From Tubulanus polymorphus (taxonomy: Eukaryota; Nemertea; Palaeonemertea; Tubulaniformes; Tubulanidae): 64,000 bases of DNA. Of the stretch, positions 1 through 12,304 are shown piece after piece. A program made the translations under genes and the position numbers. The stretch covers positions 13,448,275-13,512,274 of the forward strand of contig NC_134032.1 of NCBI RefSeq assembly GCF_964204645.1, written 5' to 3'. Every line of letters starts with the position of its first letter. Position 1 is the stretch's first letter. The notes under the pieces were generated by a model that saw nothing but the letters and a program-made list of their open reading frames with translations, was not told the origin of the DNA and ran no database searches.

Positions 1-168
1 AACTGACTTCTATGACGACTTATACAATGATGACTTTACTGAGTTTGTCTGTATCTGTGGTGACTGCTATCATTTTGGGAAGGGTCTTGATGCCAAGCAG
101 GGTAGCCTTCTTTTCTAAAAGGGTCTATAGATACGATCTAACGATGTCATAGGATGTTTGATACGTAC

Positions 169-3100
169 GCTTTGTTCGATCATCTCTATAAGAATGATCG
201 GTAACGATGTATTATAGAAACCCTCGCTGTCGGCGTCCGGTTCCTGGTCCCGGTACCAATCTTCTTTATCCGTTTTCAGCGAGTTCACCATCCATTCTTG
301 AAAGTTTTCGCGCATCGTTCGCAAATAACTGTTCGAAGAACAAGAAACAATGATGACTAACAGCTGTGGCAAGCGAGGATTCGCCAGGTGGCTACAGTGT
401 GGATGACAATCGAAATTCTTCTCAGATTCAATTCAAAAATCTATCCATAATTTCTATGATTGGAATGAGGAATCACACCAAATATGAATGCTGAAGGCAA
501 AATGAAAGTCTTTTTATAACGCCATTCCTGGGACCAATGAAAAAGATAGCTTTATGAAAAAAAAAAGAATTTCCACTGAATTTGAGTTAGATTGAGCATA
601 TTCGTCCTCATAAGTGTGCACTGGCATTAAAAAGGATGACATTATAACATTGACTGTAAATCTAAACTAGACTGTAACACCAACTTTTTATTGGAGGCTT
701 AAGATCTAGATGAAAGTTCATTGCAAATAAGCTTAAATTTGATTGAGTCGTCCTATTGATACATCGATACATATGCCATCTGGCAAGATGGCTGGTGCAG
801 CACGGACAGGGTCCTTGTTGGAAAGATCCCACTGGTTTGCCAAACGAGGAGGCTCAAGATCTAGATGAAAGTTAATTGCAAATGAACTGAAATTTGATTG
901 AGTGCTTGATTGACGAATAGCCAACTTGTAGGGTAGCTAATGCAGCACGGGTTCTCATTGAAAAGGACACTCTACTAGGGCATACGGTGTGTGCCGGGAC
1001 CTGATGGAGCCCTCCCCCCCGAGCGTTATGAATAAAGTCTTACGATTCACGAAGTTCGTCGATGGTTTCATCCGGTATAAGCGGCCCCAACACGGACACA
1101 TCGATCTTCGACAGTTCACGATTTCCCATCATTTCCTCCGAACTAAAATACAGAGAGAATCGAGAAAACGATTTCATTTGTAATCAATACACGAACAACT
1201 TGTTGGATACCGTGAGAAATCTAGATTAAACTGCATGTTACCTGTATTCATTTACCCATTTCATCAACGATACAGGTTCATTGCCCTCTAAACCCTGAGC
1301 TTTCAAATCCAACAACTAAAGCCAAGAAACAGAACAGAAAACATTTTATCGGTTAAAAGAATTTAATTAATCAATTATGCACCCTAAACCTGCCCACTCA
1401 AAACTTTTGATACTTCATCAGTTTTTCTAAATTTTGATCATCCACACTTCACGTGTGTTCAGGACTTCAATTAGAGATATTAAACTACAAACACCAGGCG
1501 TAAGACATTTTATCGCTTACAAAACCTGATTGTCCATGTGTTCAGTACAACTTCACCTGAGACATTTCAATTGAAAATGAACTACAATCACCAGACATTA
1601 GACATTTCATCAGCACGCTTTCACGAACTGATCGTCCACACTTCACATGTGTTCAGAACTTCACCTGTGACATTTTTAATTGAAAATGAACTACAAACGC
1701 CAGATATTAGACATTTTATCAGAACACTTTCAAAAACTGATCATCCACACTTCACATGTGTTCAGTGCTTCACCCGAGACATTTTCAATTGAAAATGAAC
1801 TACGAACGCCAGATATTAGACATTTAATCAGCACACTTCCAAACACTGATCAGCCACATTTCACACTTCACTAGTGAAAGGGTGTAGAAGTTCCAGGCTG
1901 GAGATACCTGTAAATGATAGCATATTTAGAATCACAAATTACTTACATGATTTCCGATGGCGTTGTGATACATTCTTCCATATTTCCGTATAATATCATA
2001 ACTCGGCGGGAAACACGGTTCACATAAATTCTGTAACATATAAACATAATTAAACCTGAATGAGGTCATTATTGAGATTGAGAAGGTTTCATTATCAACT
2101 AATCATAATTTTACTGAATCATTGAAGTTACTGAGAATGAGAAAGTCATCGGCAGTGACTAATCACGATTTTACTGAATTGTTAAGAATGTATTTGAAGT
2201 CATGAATTATTATGAATTAAGTCATGAAGTATTTGAGAATGAGAAGGTCGTCATTAATAACTAATCATAATTTCACTGAATCGTTGAAATCATTGAGAAT
2301 GAGAACTTTTCATAATTATCAACTAATCATAATTTTACTGAATCATTGAAACCATATAGAGAATGAGGTTGCTGTTAGTTACAAATCATACAATTTTACT
2401 AAGTACTTAATTATAGGAAAGAAGTTTTATGAATATTATTTCGAATCTAACGTACGACGACGATTTTCAAATCCTCCAGCACGAGTTGTCGTATGATTTC
2501 AAGATGGCGGACGAGCCACATTTTGTCGATGGTTCGATCGTCCGCCTGACAGCCTTCGATTCGCGTGATCACCGATTCCTCGAGAACGCTGAAACATTTG
2601 TTGCGCCAGTTTTTCGGTCGTCCCGACGGCATGAACCCGTACTGTTCGTGTTTCTGTTGCCACATCGCGTCCGTTCTAAAAAAAATTTAAACCGATGAGA
2701 TGAAAACATCCGTAACACGAGACAAAACATTACGTAATAAGCAAAGTTTCTATGCGAAATGTATACAGTGAGACCAGGGTCCAGTTAAACAGTCCTCACA
2801 AGTCCAGTCCAGAAACGACATGATGAATGCTTGCCTCCATATATCCCCCCATGACATCACCTTTGTGATCTATATCCAATCCCGAAAAGATGGCTTCCTC
2901 CATGAATCGCCCTATGACATCATCAAATTGATTTGAAATATGAGCCAGGATTCAGAAAATGGTCGCCTCTATATATCCCACTAAGACATCATCTTTGTGA
3001 TCTTAATCATTTCCAGAAAAGATGGCTGCCTCCATAAACCCCCTATGACATCATCAAATTGATTTGATCTGTAAGCCTAGATTCAGAAGATGGTTGCCTC

Positions 3101-5275
3101 TATATATCCTACTAAGACATCATCTTTGTGATCTATATCATTTCCGAAAAGATGGCACCCTCTATGAATCCCCCCATGACACCATCAAATTGATTTAATT
3201 TATAAGCCAGGATTCAGAAAAGATGGTTGCTCCGTAAATCCCCCTGAGACATCATCATTGTGATCAATATACCATTCCATAAAAGATGGCTGCCTCAAAA
3301 AAATCCACCAATGACATCATCAAATTGATGCGCGTGCATGTACCTTTCTTCCCTTTCTATTATTCTGAGCACCGTTACAATTTGACTCGGTTCTGAACGC
3401 ACGGTGACTAGCGCCCTCTGTAATATCAACCACAACTGCTTCGCTAAGTTACCCGACAATTTCTCCACATCGGAGAAATACGTTTTCAAAGTCTGCAAAA
3501 TGAAAACATTTATTTGATTCGTATATATTGAAAAATAGCATCCACCATTAGCAACTAATCATCTTTTATCTGTTGTTTTGATTACACTGCAGTATCCGAT
3601 ATGGACATTTACTATAACCGGTGGAGGGCGCGAATTTGTTTAAATGTTGCAGAAATTTTGGAACGCAGGCGCAGTCAACTCAGCGCCGTTCTCACATTTT
3701 TATCAGTCGGGCTTTGTTTCGGTTGTTTGAATAGTTCCAGAAACAATTCATCCCTCGACATTTCCAAATCTGTGATACTAAAAATAAAGAAACAGACAGC
3801 GCCAATTACATTTTCATAATCCATCAGTAGCAAATCTTCACATAGAACATTCAATATCCAATGTTTCAACCGTAGAGTTATGGAACCGGATCAAGGCCCA
3901 TGGAATAGAACATACTTCGCGTAGGCTCGCAGTAGGTTTCCTTGGTTGATGAATTCTTGAGTTTTTTTCACCATCTCCGGCACGGTGAATATATTTTTCA
4001 GATTTTCCATCGCCGCTGCCAACTACAAGAAGCGTAAGAAATAATCTGCAAGTTCATTCAGAAATATTATGGCTGCCTCGATGAATTCCCCTATGACATC
4101 ATCTTTGATCTATATACACTTCGATAAAAGACGGCCACCACTAATGATTCCCCCTAATGGCTTTCATTCCTTAGATCGGACCCTGTTATGGCTGCCTTGC
4201 TACATTTACTTGCTTCCTCGCTGACCAAAAGATGGCGTACCTGACTGTGGCGATCATTTTCCTCTTTGATTGCCTGCAGTTTTTCGGGTAAACCCTGTAG
4301 ACATTTATAGTTCTCATCGATGCTGTCCAAACTGAAATCAGAGAGTAATTTCATGTGGAACAGTTAAAGTTGGCCTGGTGCAATGATTGTCACCTCAGGT
4401 AGTATGCGGTAACCAGACCCCAGAATGGGCTGAATGGTAAATTGGCTTCCATTGATCCACCAAATTTTGGTGCAGTAAAATGCTAGTGATATCAAGTTTG
4501 AATCCAGTTCAGAGTTACCAAGAGAATTCGTTCATTTTTTGATATTTTACACCACTTATTAGGGGTCCCTAATTTTTACTCACACAAAGGCAACAACTAT
4601 GGGCTCAAGTCACATATAAGCAGATAGTGCATGTATACATTGTATATAAATATGGGTTACGATTATGGTGAGGTAGGGTGATATATTTCCCACTCAGGGT
4701 AAACTTTGTCCTAGCTTAGCACTATCCATCAAACTATGATCATAAGACAGCGATATATCTCTATTTAAAGAATGGAAGGGATATTCTTGGATTGGATACT
4801 CACCACGATCGAATTTCTTTGACATCGTGAAGCGCAGACTGTAATTGCGTAAGTCCGGTTTTAACCCCGTCTAATTGAGATTGAACTGCTGTTTTCAACA
4901 TCGCTTCAATTGATGCCTGAAAATATATGAACAGATTGTGCAGACTCACCATAATAGGGTTACCTCATTACTACTCACTGCGGCAATTGAGGATTTATTG
5001 ATCACTCAGAAACACACCAGTCATCGGAATCTAAAAAAACTGTTTACCTTTTTGCGTGTGACACGTCGTCGCGTCTGTTCAACTTTTTCTAACTGGTCAG
5101 GACGCTGAAAAAATAATGTGAAAAACAGGATGACGCGAACGCGATAAAAGTCTTATAGTGAATATCGGTTTATTTCGGTAATTGATTCAAATTGTACCTG
5201 TAACAGAGTAGCTACATGACTAGCAGCCTTCCTCCTGGCGTCAGCCTCCATCTGTTCCAATTCGGAAGATGACAT
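169..5275 (-). CDS. EXOC3: Exocyst complex component 3 (Sec6), 5' part; continues off the left edge
   Basis: Sec6 is a core exocyst subunit that helps tether secretory vesicles to the plasma membrane. Twelve exons, read on the minus strand: 5275-5198, 5104-5048, 4916-4804, 4331-4241, 4022-3916, 3777-3696, 3492-3344, 2675-2456, 2030-1947, 1315-1242, 1142-1044, 328-169. All have AG acceptors and GT donors with matching phase and give 438 codons. Diagnostic stretches from memory of the family: [10 protein letters not shown] in exon 2, [20 protein letters not shown] in exon 4, [17 protein letters not shown] in exon 7, GRPKNW and RIEGCQAD and [12 protein letters not shown] in exon 8, FPPSYD in exon 9. 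Family members are about 740-760 residues, so roughly 300 C-terminal residues lie left of the window. The start is the first ATG after an in-frame stop; a second in-frame ATG lies 8 codons later. Introns hold tandem repeats and a MITE end. Confidence 0.95.
1430..1875. repeat. Minisatellite, ~108-bp unit, in EXOC3 intron
   Basis: About four head-to-tail degenerate units of about 108 bp. Each contains a CACTTCACATGTGTTCAG core, a TTCACCTGAGACATTT segment and CCAGATATTAGACATTT. It lies between the exons at 1315-1242 and 2030-1947. Single related units occur near 8050-8165, 17395-17550 (inverted) and 62270-62410 (inverted), so the sequence is a dispersed satellite rather than a purely local repeat. 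The overlapping short open frames here come from the repeat. Confidence 0.8.
2055..2395. repeat. Degenerate AT-rich tandem repeat in EXOC3 intron
   Basis: Four to five degenerate units contain ACTAATCATAATTTTACTGAA followed by a GAGAATGAGAAGGT-type stretch, with unit length varying between about 60 and 115 bp. A related stretch in inverted orientation lies near 23570-23960 inside the sulfotransferase intron. No coding signal was seen. Confidence 0.65.
2820..3335. repeat. Tandem repeat with CCCTATGACATCATC core in EXOC3 intron
   Basis: About eight degenerate blocks alternate GACATCATCAAATTGATTTG with GACATCATCTTTGTGATC, each joined to an AAAAGATGGCTGCCTC-type segment (double period of roughly 120-130 bp). 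A stray unit lies at about 4065-4150 in a second EXOC3 intron. The array abuts the donor side of the exon at 3344-3492. Confidence 0.75.
4158..4190. mobile_element. MITE end fragment (CTTAGATCGGACCCTG)
   Basis: This stretch matches the right terminus of the element described at 31502-31756 (GGCTTTCATTCCTTAGATCGGACCCTG type). The other end is not present nearby, so this is a solo terminus in an EXOC3 intron. Confidence 0.6.
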
Positions 5276-6879
5276 CACGTTCAGTATTTCCTTAACAATA
5301 TCCTAAACCACTCGAACTCATTCGCATCGCGTGAATACGAGCAAGAAATCAGAAAAATCGCGAAAAAACAAACCCGGAAATAGATCCAGCTGAGAACTGG
5401 GTTTCCCCCACAAGAATCTGGCTCTGGTGATTGTGATTTAGAACCTGGTTAACGATCGTAACTGTCAAAACAGATTTTAATTCGTCTCAATCCGAGCTTT
5501 GGAGATCGCCTGTGGTTCTTAATTCGAGGCTGATTGAATCTTATCGAAGGTAAGCTTGGAAATAATTCATCTGCAGTTTGATTTCTTAAACAGATCCTCG
5601 AAAAATCAATAGATTATAAACTGTCATTCATTCAAGTCCAATCATGTATGTGTTCAATTTACTTTTATTGCTTTCGGACTTGATGTTGATTATATTAATT
5701 TACGATATTTGATTAATGCAGACCCTCCTACAACCTCGGATCACGAAAATCTACTGTATAATTGTGTTTGCAAAAAAATGTAAGTAAGGCAGAAAATACA
5801 TATATTTTAGCTCTCTGTGTGCTGTCTTGGACATATGGTCATCTGGACTGGTCATGGTTGGTGGGGTGTGGAGTTTTTTACTTATATTGAAAATTCTCTC
5901 TTGCTCTACTGCTTATAGTGCTACTAACAGTAGACTTTGTTTATCCACAGTGGATAATCATGTGCCTGCTACAAAATTTTCTCGAAGACATCATGACACC
6001 GACCTATCCCTGGGGCGTACTCTTTTATGACCTCCGAAGTCTCCGTCCGAAATCTTCGGTTGGCTCCACACAAAATCCGAATCACACCACCTCGACAGAA
6101 AGGAGGATTCAGAGACTTCAAAAAGTCATGTGACCAATAAAAGAGTACAATTGGAGGCAAACGAATTCTCCGATCTGATAAAAGAGTTCGCCCCCCTGCT
6201 CTTACGTCCACGTCCGCGTTTCTGTTATGCAATTGCAACGCGTCTACTTACCAGAAAATGCAAGTCATTTTCAAAGGTTTTGCTTTATGAAGTTAATACA
6301 ATTCCCTATAACGTGTAGGAGTATAAGCTATAAACAGCTGGCACGTTGCACATATGCGTGGTGTGGTTCAGTGTGGTTCAGTGTGGTAGGACGGTTCATT
6401 GTTTTTCTGTTAAAGCTCTGTTGTATATTTCTATGTGTTTGTGTGTGAACCAACATTTTACAGCTATAAGACTTATATTTCTTTATGTAATCCCCATCCC
6501 CCCTACGCTTATTCAGAATTATTTGGTATCAATGATATCATGGTTAACCATTCATATAGGTTACCTGAATAAACTGCTATCTCCACCCAATGCGAGGAGA
6601 AAGCATCTGTATTTGGTCTTGAAATGGGTCAAAATTAACCAACAGACCACTCTATATGGTCAAAATCCAAAATGTCCTAAGTATCAAGATCTTGATGAGG
6701 GATCTTTGATATAAGTCCTAGTATGGGTATTGGTTATTGTACAGTTAAAGTAGTCATCAGACATGCTGTCAGTATTTTCATCCTAATCCTGATCAGTTGA
6801 GACCGATGAAATAAATCCAGTTTATGAGAAATATGGTTCATCATAAACCTTCTGAAACTTTTTATTTTCTTCGCCGCAG
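5276..6879. promoter_or_regulatory. Intergenic space between divergent EXOC3 and SLC22A18; probable promoters
   Basis: EXOC3 starts at 5275 (minus) and the SLC22A18 start-codon exon begins at about 6880 (plus), so both promoters should lie here. I see no TATA box that can be tied to a start. Contents: unique-looking DNA at 5300-5900, a small inverted-repeat element at 6011-6196, then AT-rich DNA with short GTGTGGTTCA repeats at 6358-6386. At least one 5' UTR exon of SLC22A18 is expected here because a clean acceptor precedes its start-codon exon. Confidence 0.4.
6011..6196. mobile_element. MITE-like element with GGGGCGWACTCTTTTAT ends
   Basis: The left end GGGGCGTACTCTTTTAT is matched inverted by ATAAAAGAGTTCGCCCCC at the right. 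Total length is about 186 bp and there is no coding capacity. Superfamily not assigned. Confidence 0.55.
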
Positions 6880-6909
6880 GTTGCATTCAGAAAGTCGCGG
6901 AACGAAAAA

Positions 6910-9900
6910 ATGAAGTTGAGGTCGTCGGGTACAGCAAATTCGGAGCAACAGTCAAACGGTGAGATTCGTCTCCGCGAAGCAGACGACAGCGCCGGACCAC
7001 GGCAGATGATGAAAGATCGAGTGGATTTAGAATCGAGCGGGCACACGCCCGATGAAATTAGAACTATACGCATTCTGAAATGGAACGTTAACCCCGTCGT
7101 AGCCGTTACACACTTCAATCTGTTCTTGTATTCGTGTGCGTTTTGGATTCATCTAGGAGTGATGCCGGTAAGTGGATTAGTGGGACAGTGCAGTCCACAG
7201 TGCGTTACTCGGTAGCGTTTGGACTACCGAAATATTTCATGGTGTTAACAGCTGATACTGACCTGAGATGGTTTTACAACTATATGTAATAATGTTGGGC
7301 CAATTAATTGGTTGATAGATACCAGTGGTCACTTATGGCATTTATCCACCAGGATCCAGTTCCACAGTTGTGAGTTCAAGTTTGAGGTAAAATTTGTTCG
7401 TTTTCAATCAGGTTACTTGCAACTGTGGAACTGAATCCAAGTTATCAAGTTAAAACAACTTCGATCAACTATCTGACTCCTGTTTCATGAAAAAGTTTAA
7501 GCTTAGAAATGGTTAATGTTTGAATTTTCAAGTAACTAACATCAATTGAGTTTAACATTTTTGTGAAAATCAGACCCTGGTTTTTATAGCCTTGTTCAAT
7601 GAATTACGTGTGAAATCAATATTATTTTTTCAGTATTTAACTAAACAGTTAGGAGTCGACCCAGTCATGTACGGTTATCTACAGACGGCGTTTGCGATTG
7701 CGCAACTCGCCGGCGGACCGCTGTTCGGGCGATTTGGCGATCTATTCGGAAGTCGTACGGCGTTTGTGATTGGTTTTCTTGCGAGCGCCGCAAGTTTTTT
7801 CATTCTCGGGATTTCCTACTCGATTCCGTTGCTATTCGTTTCCAAGTTGCCGTCACTTTTTATGCACGTTATGCAAGGTATGTATATCGTACATTATAGG
7901 CCTACATTGATTGGCTTCTTAGCAGATCAAGTCAGGGAAAACAGAGTCCATGTCAGTCAAATAAAAGTGGCCACCCTGTAATAGAAGTTTTAAACTGACT
8001 GAAAAATGTTGCTTTCATAGTCAGGACTCATCATTCTGGACCCTCAATGCTTCGGATATTTTATCAGCATACTTCCAATTTACGATTATCCACACTTTAC
8101 ATTGTCTTTACCTGAGACATTCGTAATTTGAAATGAGCTACGAACACCAGATATTAGACATTTCAGACGAGTAATTTCAGTATGTCGTTGATGTAATTAA
8201 AGCCTATTTTAATTTTCTAGGTGGTCAGATGGTCATCACTGATTTGTCCGATCCCAAAGATCGCACTGACGCATTAGCAAAACTGGGATTCTCGTACGGA
8301 ATCGGATTCGCTGTCGGGCCTCTCATCGGTGGATTCATCACTAACCGCTATGGGTGAGTGTTTTTTTGGGAGGGGGCAGTTTCATTAGTTTCCGACTACA
8401 TTTATATTCTAATAGTCATCCTACGAATGCTGCATTAAAAATTCAAAACAGAGCAAACTAAGGGATACAGTGAACAAATGTAACAAAAGATTATTCATTA
8501 GATGTTTTGACTATAACCAAATAGTCATCTTCAGGAAGATGCCTATGACTGTAGGCAAAAATTCATGAAGATTAAAATATACAACTTTCTGGCCGACTTT
8601 TGAGGTCACTTCGAAAGCCTGTAGCTCAAATAAGTGTTCATGAATTTTTGCTGTTGGTTATAGTCAAAACGTGGAATGAATAGAGAATTTTGATTCATAT
8701 AATTTCTCATCTAATTCATGAATATATTTATGATTCCTTAATGATTTTGAATTTTTATACTTCTTATTGCATATTTCACAACACTTAATATTATTTATTC
8801 GATCTGATAGATAATTTATGTTATCCTTTAATTCTGTATATTTAATTTTACAGTTATCATAGAATTCTAACAACTGTTTTATAGTATAAATTGAGAAAGA
8901 AAATAAACCTGAAATCATAATAATTGATTTAATGTTCTGTAGCTTAAATGAAACTTTTCGGACTTCATCTTTCGCATGATGTTAGTGTAGGATTCTTTGT
9001 ATATCATCACATCATGGACACCAATGGTTAATTCGTTAATAATTGAATAAAAACGGGGCCAAATTATGCAGTGAAATTGAATAATATTTTCAGGTCTCAC
9101 ACGGCTGCGTTCGCTGCCGGATTCATCTCGTTACTTGCCGTATTGAATATCTATTTGTTCATTCCGTACGTTCATAAACCACACGAAAAACTACACGAAA
9201 CGCGTAAGTAGAAATCATCAACTCTTGGTCTCATAAACTGTATAACATTTCAGGGGTCAGTTGCTCAAAAGTTGGTTAAAGATAACCGGCTGTTAAATAC
9301 CATAGTTACAATGAAATTTCAATTGTCACCATATCAACTATCCACTGGTTAACTCTAACCAACCTTTGAGCAACCGGCCCCAGATGTTTTGCTGAAAGTT
9401 TAGAATAACGTGAGTCTTAAGTTTTTCAAACGGTCAAGGCCGAGTCTCACAGATGTGAGGGCAGAATAATTCTAGCTGGGAACATTTTGAAATTTGTCAG
9501 TTATAACCATGGTTTCTCATTAATGCTATGATGTTATCACCGTGATCGAGGATTTACCCCTCTGAGACCTGGTCCATGAAACAGGTCCTGGACGATGCTT
9601 GCCCTAGTTTAAGGAATATGCATGAAAAAAAAATCAACGCTAAGCATTATTCTATTTACAGATGCGTCGGGCGGTCAAGTATTCAGCCCTAAGAAACTCA
9701 TGAAATTAGTGTCTTATCCAGGAATAATGCTTCTACTAGCGATCAAGTTCATATCAGGTCAGTGTACATGTAATGTCAGTGATTGAATTCTAACACTTCA
9801 AAATCTCTATTCATTTAGGGAAATATGCTCGTTTTCAAATCTTGCATGAATTCGTAGGATTCTTACAGATATTTCCCTGATTTTCTGGAACCTTTGACCA

Positions 9901-12123
9901 AAAATTCTCTGATTTAATCATAAGATTCACTCGGTTCCGGTTGCAACTCATCACCGGCAAGAACAACAAGACGACACATTACAAGACTTTTCCCAAATTT
10001 TCAAGAAAAATGACAGAATTCCCTGATGATCCTTGTAGGGAAATATGGATCCAGAATTCGCAGATCTGTAAGAACCCCGGAATCAGATCTTACATTAGGG
10101 GCACTTTCGGAGAAGGCCAGGGTCCCGAAAAAAAAGAGAAGGCATTACTAGGATAACGCAGCCATTGCAAAGGCCACAATTGGGATCCCTCATTGGCTGT
10201 TAAGATATTTTGAGTAGAAATACATCATATACAAATTCCTAGGATGAGTGTCAAATTTGTAGGCTTTAACCATTCTGTCTACTAGGGCAACCTCAGTGGA
10301 AAGACGGGGTTCCCAACCCTGAGACCACCCACTGAATCTGCCCCTGCTGACATCCGGCAAATTGTCTAACTATTTCTATGATATGTTCTATTTCAGCCAT
10401 TCCAACTGGTGTATTCCAGGCAACGTTTGCACTCGTTTCTGCTCAAACTTTCAATCTTTCCCCGAAAGAGAACGGCTACGTTTTATCTTACTGTGGAATT
10501 ATAGGCATGGTAATGTATCCCCAGAGATCGAAACCAAAAGTTCACATTTGACTAACAAATGCGTTAATATTTTTTGTCTTTCATTCAGATAAATCAATTG
10601 ATCGGAGTTGGGTATCTGAACAAAAAGCTGAAAGAAACGACGTTATTAAAACTCGGTTCATTCGTACTTATTTGGTCTTATCTTGCATTAGTAAGTATCG
10701 TCGTTATAAGCGCCGCTGATCCCCTTCACATATTCACTATTATTGTTTGAGTTGTGAACAATCAGTTTTTAGAAGTGTGCCGATAAAATGTCTTGTTCGT
10801 AGTTTATTTTTAGCCCACTTGGGACTTCACTTTTCGTTCGTTCATTTGTTCGTGCGTAGACAAAATCCAGTTATTTTGGGAAGTTTTGAAGACCTTCAAG
10901 GGATTGTCTTGATCTTTGGTTTATACATGTATCTACCTTCAGCCCAAAAACTTGTCCTTAGAATAACTTGTTTGTAGTTCATTTTTTGTTAGTTTTGGAT
11001 ACAGGTTAATTGAAAGATTGTTATTCCTCGCATATTTCGGCGCTCTTCTGGAAGATATGCGCACTGGTAGATAAAGGGTTAAGAGATTTGTCTTGCACGC
11101 CGCTCCTCAAATATAATCATTCTGATATAGAATATTTCAATCTTGGCTTCGTTATTGTGGGATTTCTCTCGTTATCATCATACACTGATATTGTGTATCT
11201 TCTCGTCTAGATTTGTCTTGTATTTTTTCAGTCGTTTGTAACGGATGTTTGGCAGTTGTGTTTAGTGTTAGCTCCGCTGGTTTTTGGTATGACGTTAGCG
11301 GTCGTTGTTATTGGTAGCAGTTTGACGAAATCCGTCCCCGAAACAGACACTGGTAAGTGATCTATATTCTTAGCGTGCTATAGACGTCTTGCAGCCATGT
11401 GCTTTTTCGACGTGACCACTGCCATATTGGTTGGCAAACTTAATAGGTGGTTTACGTGTCAAAGTTTGTGAATCCCCAGATCTTCTTTTGTTATGTGCTG
11501 CAAGTGTTGGCAAACAATCTGTGACGTCACATTCATTACTTCTTTTTCAAGGAGCTTTCTGATTACAAGACTCCTCCTAAATCAGTACTGTTTATCTGAG
11601 TAAACCATTGATTCAGTGGTTTTGTAATTGCAAATTCTTATCTTATACACTACCGAACTCAAGTTTCTAATTCTGCAACTGCCTAATTGTGTAAAAACAA
11701 ATCCTGGTCCCAACTTTACCGATTTAGGTGAACTCTATTCTACAACTACGAACATTTCTGATTGTCTATTTCTCAAGATGGAAGAAGTTTTTGGCATTTT
11801 GCTCAAATTAAAGGAGTTTCAAGCACCTTCAAAAGCATTTTCCTTTTAGAAGGAGTTTTTAAGGAATCAAGTTGCAGGGACTGTCTATAGCTGTTGGAAC
11901 TCAACCAGTAACCTGTTGTCAGTCAACTTAAAAACTATGTCGTTTTTATTTTGCAGGTGCAATTTTAGGGATGAATATGGCTGTGAATTCGTTAGTTCGT
12001 ACGTTCGCTCCGACAATGGGTGGATACATGCTACAATTATACGGTTATCCGTCGATCGGATACCTAGGAGCATTCACGAGTAGTTTAGTAACGATATTTC
12101 TATTTTTCAAATTCCGCGATTGA
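6910..12123 (+). CDS. SLC22A18: SLC22A18-like major facilitator transporter (ORCTL2/TSSC5 family)
   Basis: This is a predicted 12-helix MFS membrane transporter; human SLC22A18 is an organic-cation-type carrier of poorly known substrate. Nine exons: 6910-7167, 7634-7877, 8221-8353, 9094-9203, 9662-9757, 10397-10509, 10589-10690, 11232-11352, 11957-12123. Every junction is GT-AG and in phase, giving 447 aa, close to the family's usual length. Markers: GYLQTAFAIAQLAGGPLFGR then FGDLFGSR (MFS loop 2-3 motif) in exon 2, GGQMVITDLSDPKDR in exon 3 (the family reads QMVITDLS), SYGIGFAVGPLIGG after it, and TDTGAILGMNMAVNSLVRT with PTMGGY in exons 8-9. A 60-residue hydrophilic N-terminus precedes TM1. 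The start-codon exon is preceded by an acceptor near 6879, so a non-coding 5' exon is expected. AATAAA signals lie at 12872 and 13143. Confidence 0.93.
7351..7440. mobile_element. MITE, GGACCCAGTTCCACAGTTGTGA family (divergent copy)
   Basis: GATCCAGTTCCACAGTTGTGAG at the left and CAACTGTGGAACTGAATCC at the right form inverted ends of a roughly 90-bp non-coding element in SLC22A18 intron 1. Better copies are at 62740-62854 and about 49050-49152. Confidence 0.55.
8480..9093 (-). mobile_element. AT-rich retroelement remnant with C2H2 finger, in SLC22A18 intron
   Basis: Two AT-rich open frames read on the minus strand (9100-8915 and 8918-8664). The second encodes a C2H2 finger (CEIC, 12 residues, HKYIH) close to its stop. 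The downstream segment to about 8505 is bounded by inverted copies of TTTTGACTATAACCAA and contains, on the minus strand, CTGAAGA followed by a 7-bp stem (TGACTAT/ATAGTCA) and AAAAC, which resembles a degenerate hammerhead core. Penelope-like elements are known to carry hammerhead motifs and C2H2 fingers, so a decayed member is possible; no reverse transcriptase is visible. Composition differs from the flanking exons. Confidence 0.4.
9253..9381. mobile_element. MITE, GTTGCTCAAAAGTTGGTTA family, copy 1
   Basis: The left end is AGTTGCTCAAAAGTTGGTTA and the right end is TAACTCTAACCAACCTTTGAGCAAC-type sequence in inverted orientation. Length is about 130 bp, non-coding, in an SLC22A18 intron. The second copy lies at 12178-12304. 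Confidence 0.65.
11628..11849 (+). mobile_element. Possible LINE fragment with NPGP motif
   Basis: A 73-residue frame contains NCVKTNPGPN after a hydrophobic stretch. Many animal non-LTR retrotransposons have a D-V-E-x-N-P-G-P-like motif at the start of their endonuclease ORF or as a 2A-like peptide. Only this short motif supports the call; no endonuclease or reverse transcriptase follows. It lies in an intron of SLC22A18. Confidence 0.2.
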
Positions 12124-12177
12124 ATTTGTCACACGGGAGGTCCATCAGATCAATTGATCATGTAAGCTAGGTCCGCA

Positions 12178-12304
12178 GGGGCTGCAGTTGCTCAAAAGTT
12201 GGTTAAAGATAAGCTGTAGATAGATACCATAGTAACAATGAACTTTTGATTGTCAACTATTCACCGGTTAACTCGAACCAACTTTTGAACGACTGCCTAC
12301 CCCT
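12178..12304. mobile_element. MITE, GTTGCTCAAAAGTTGGTTA family, copy 2
   Basis: It shares the terminal CAGTTGCTCAAAAGTTGGTT and internal CCATAGTAACAATGAA with the copy at 9253-9381, and ends in inverted ACCAACTTTTGAACGAC. It sits just after the SLC22A18 stop, probably within the 3' UTR. Confidence 0.65.
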
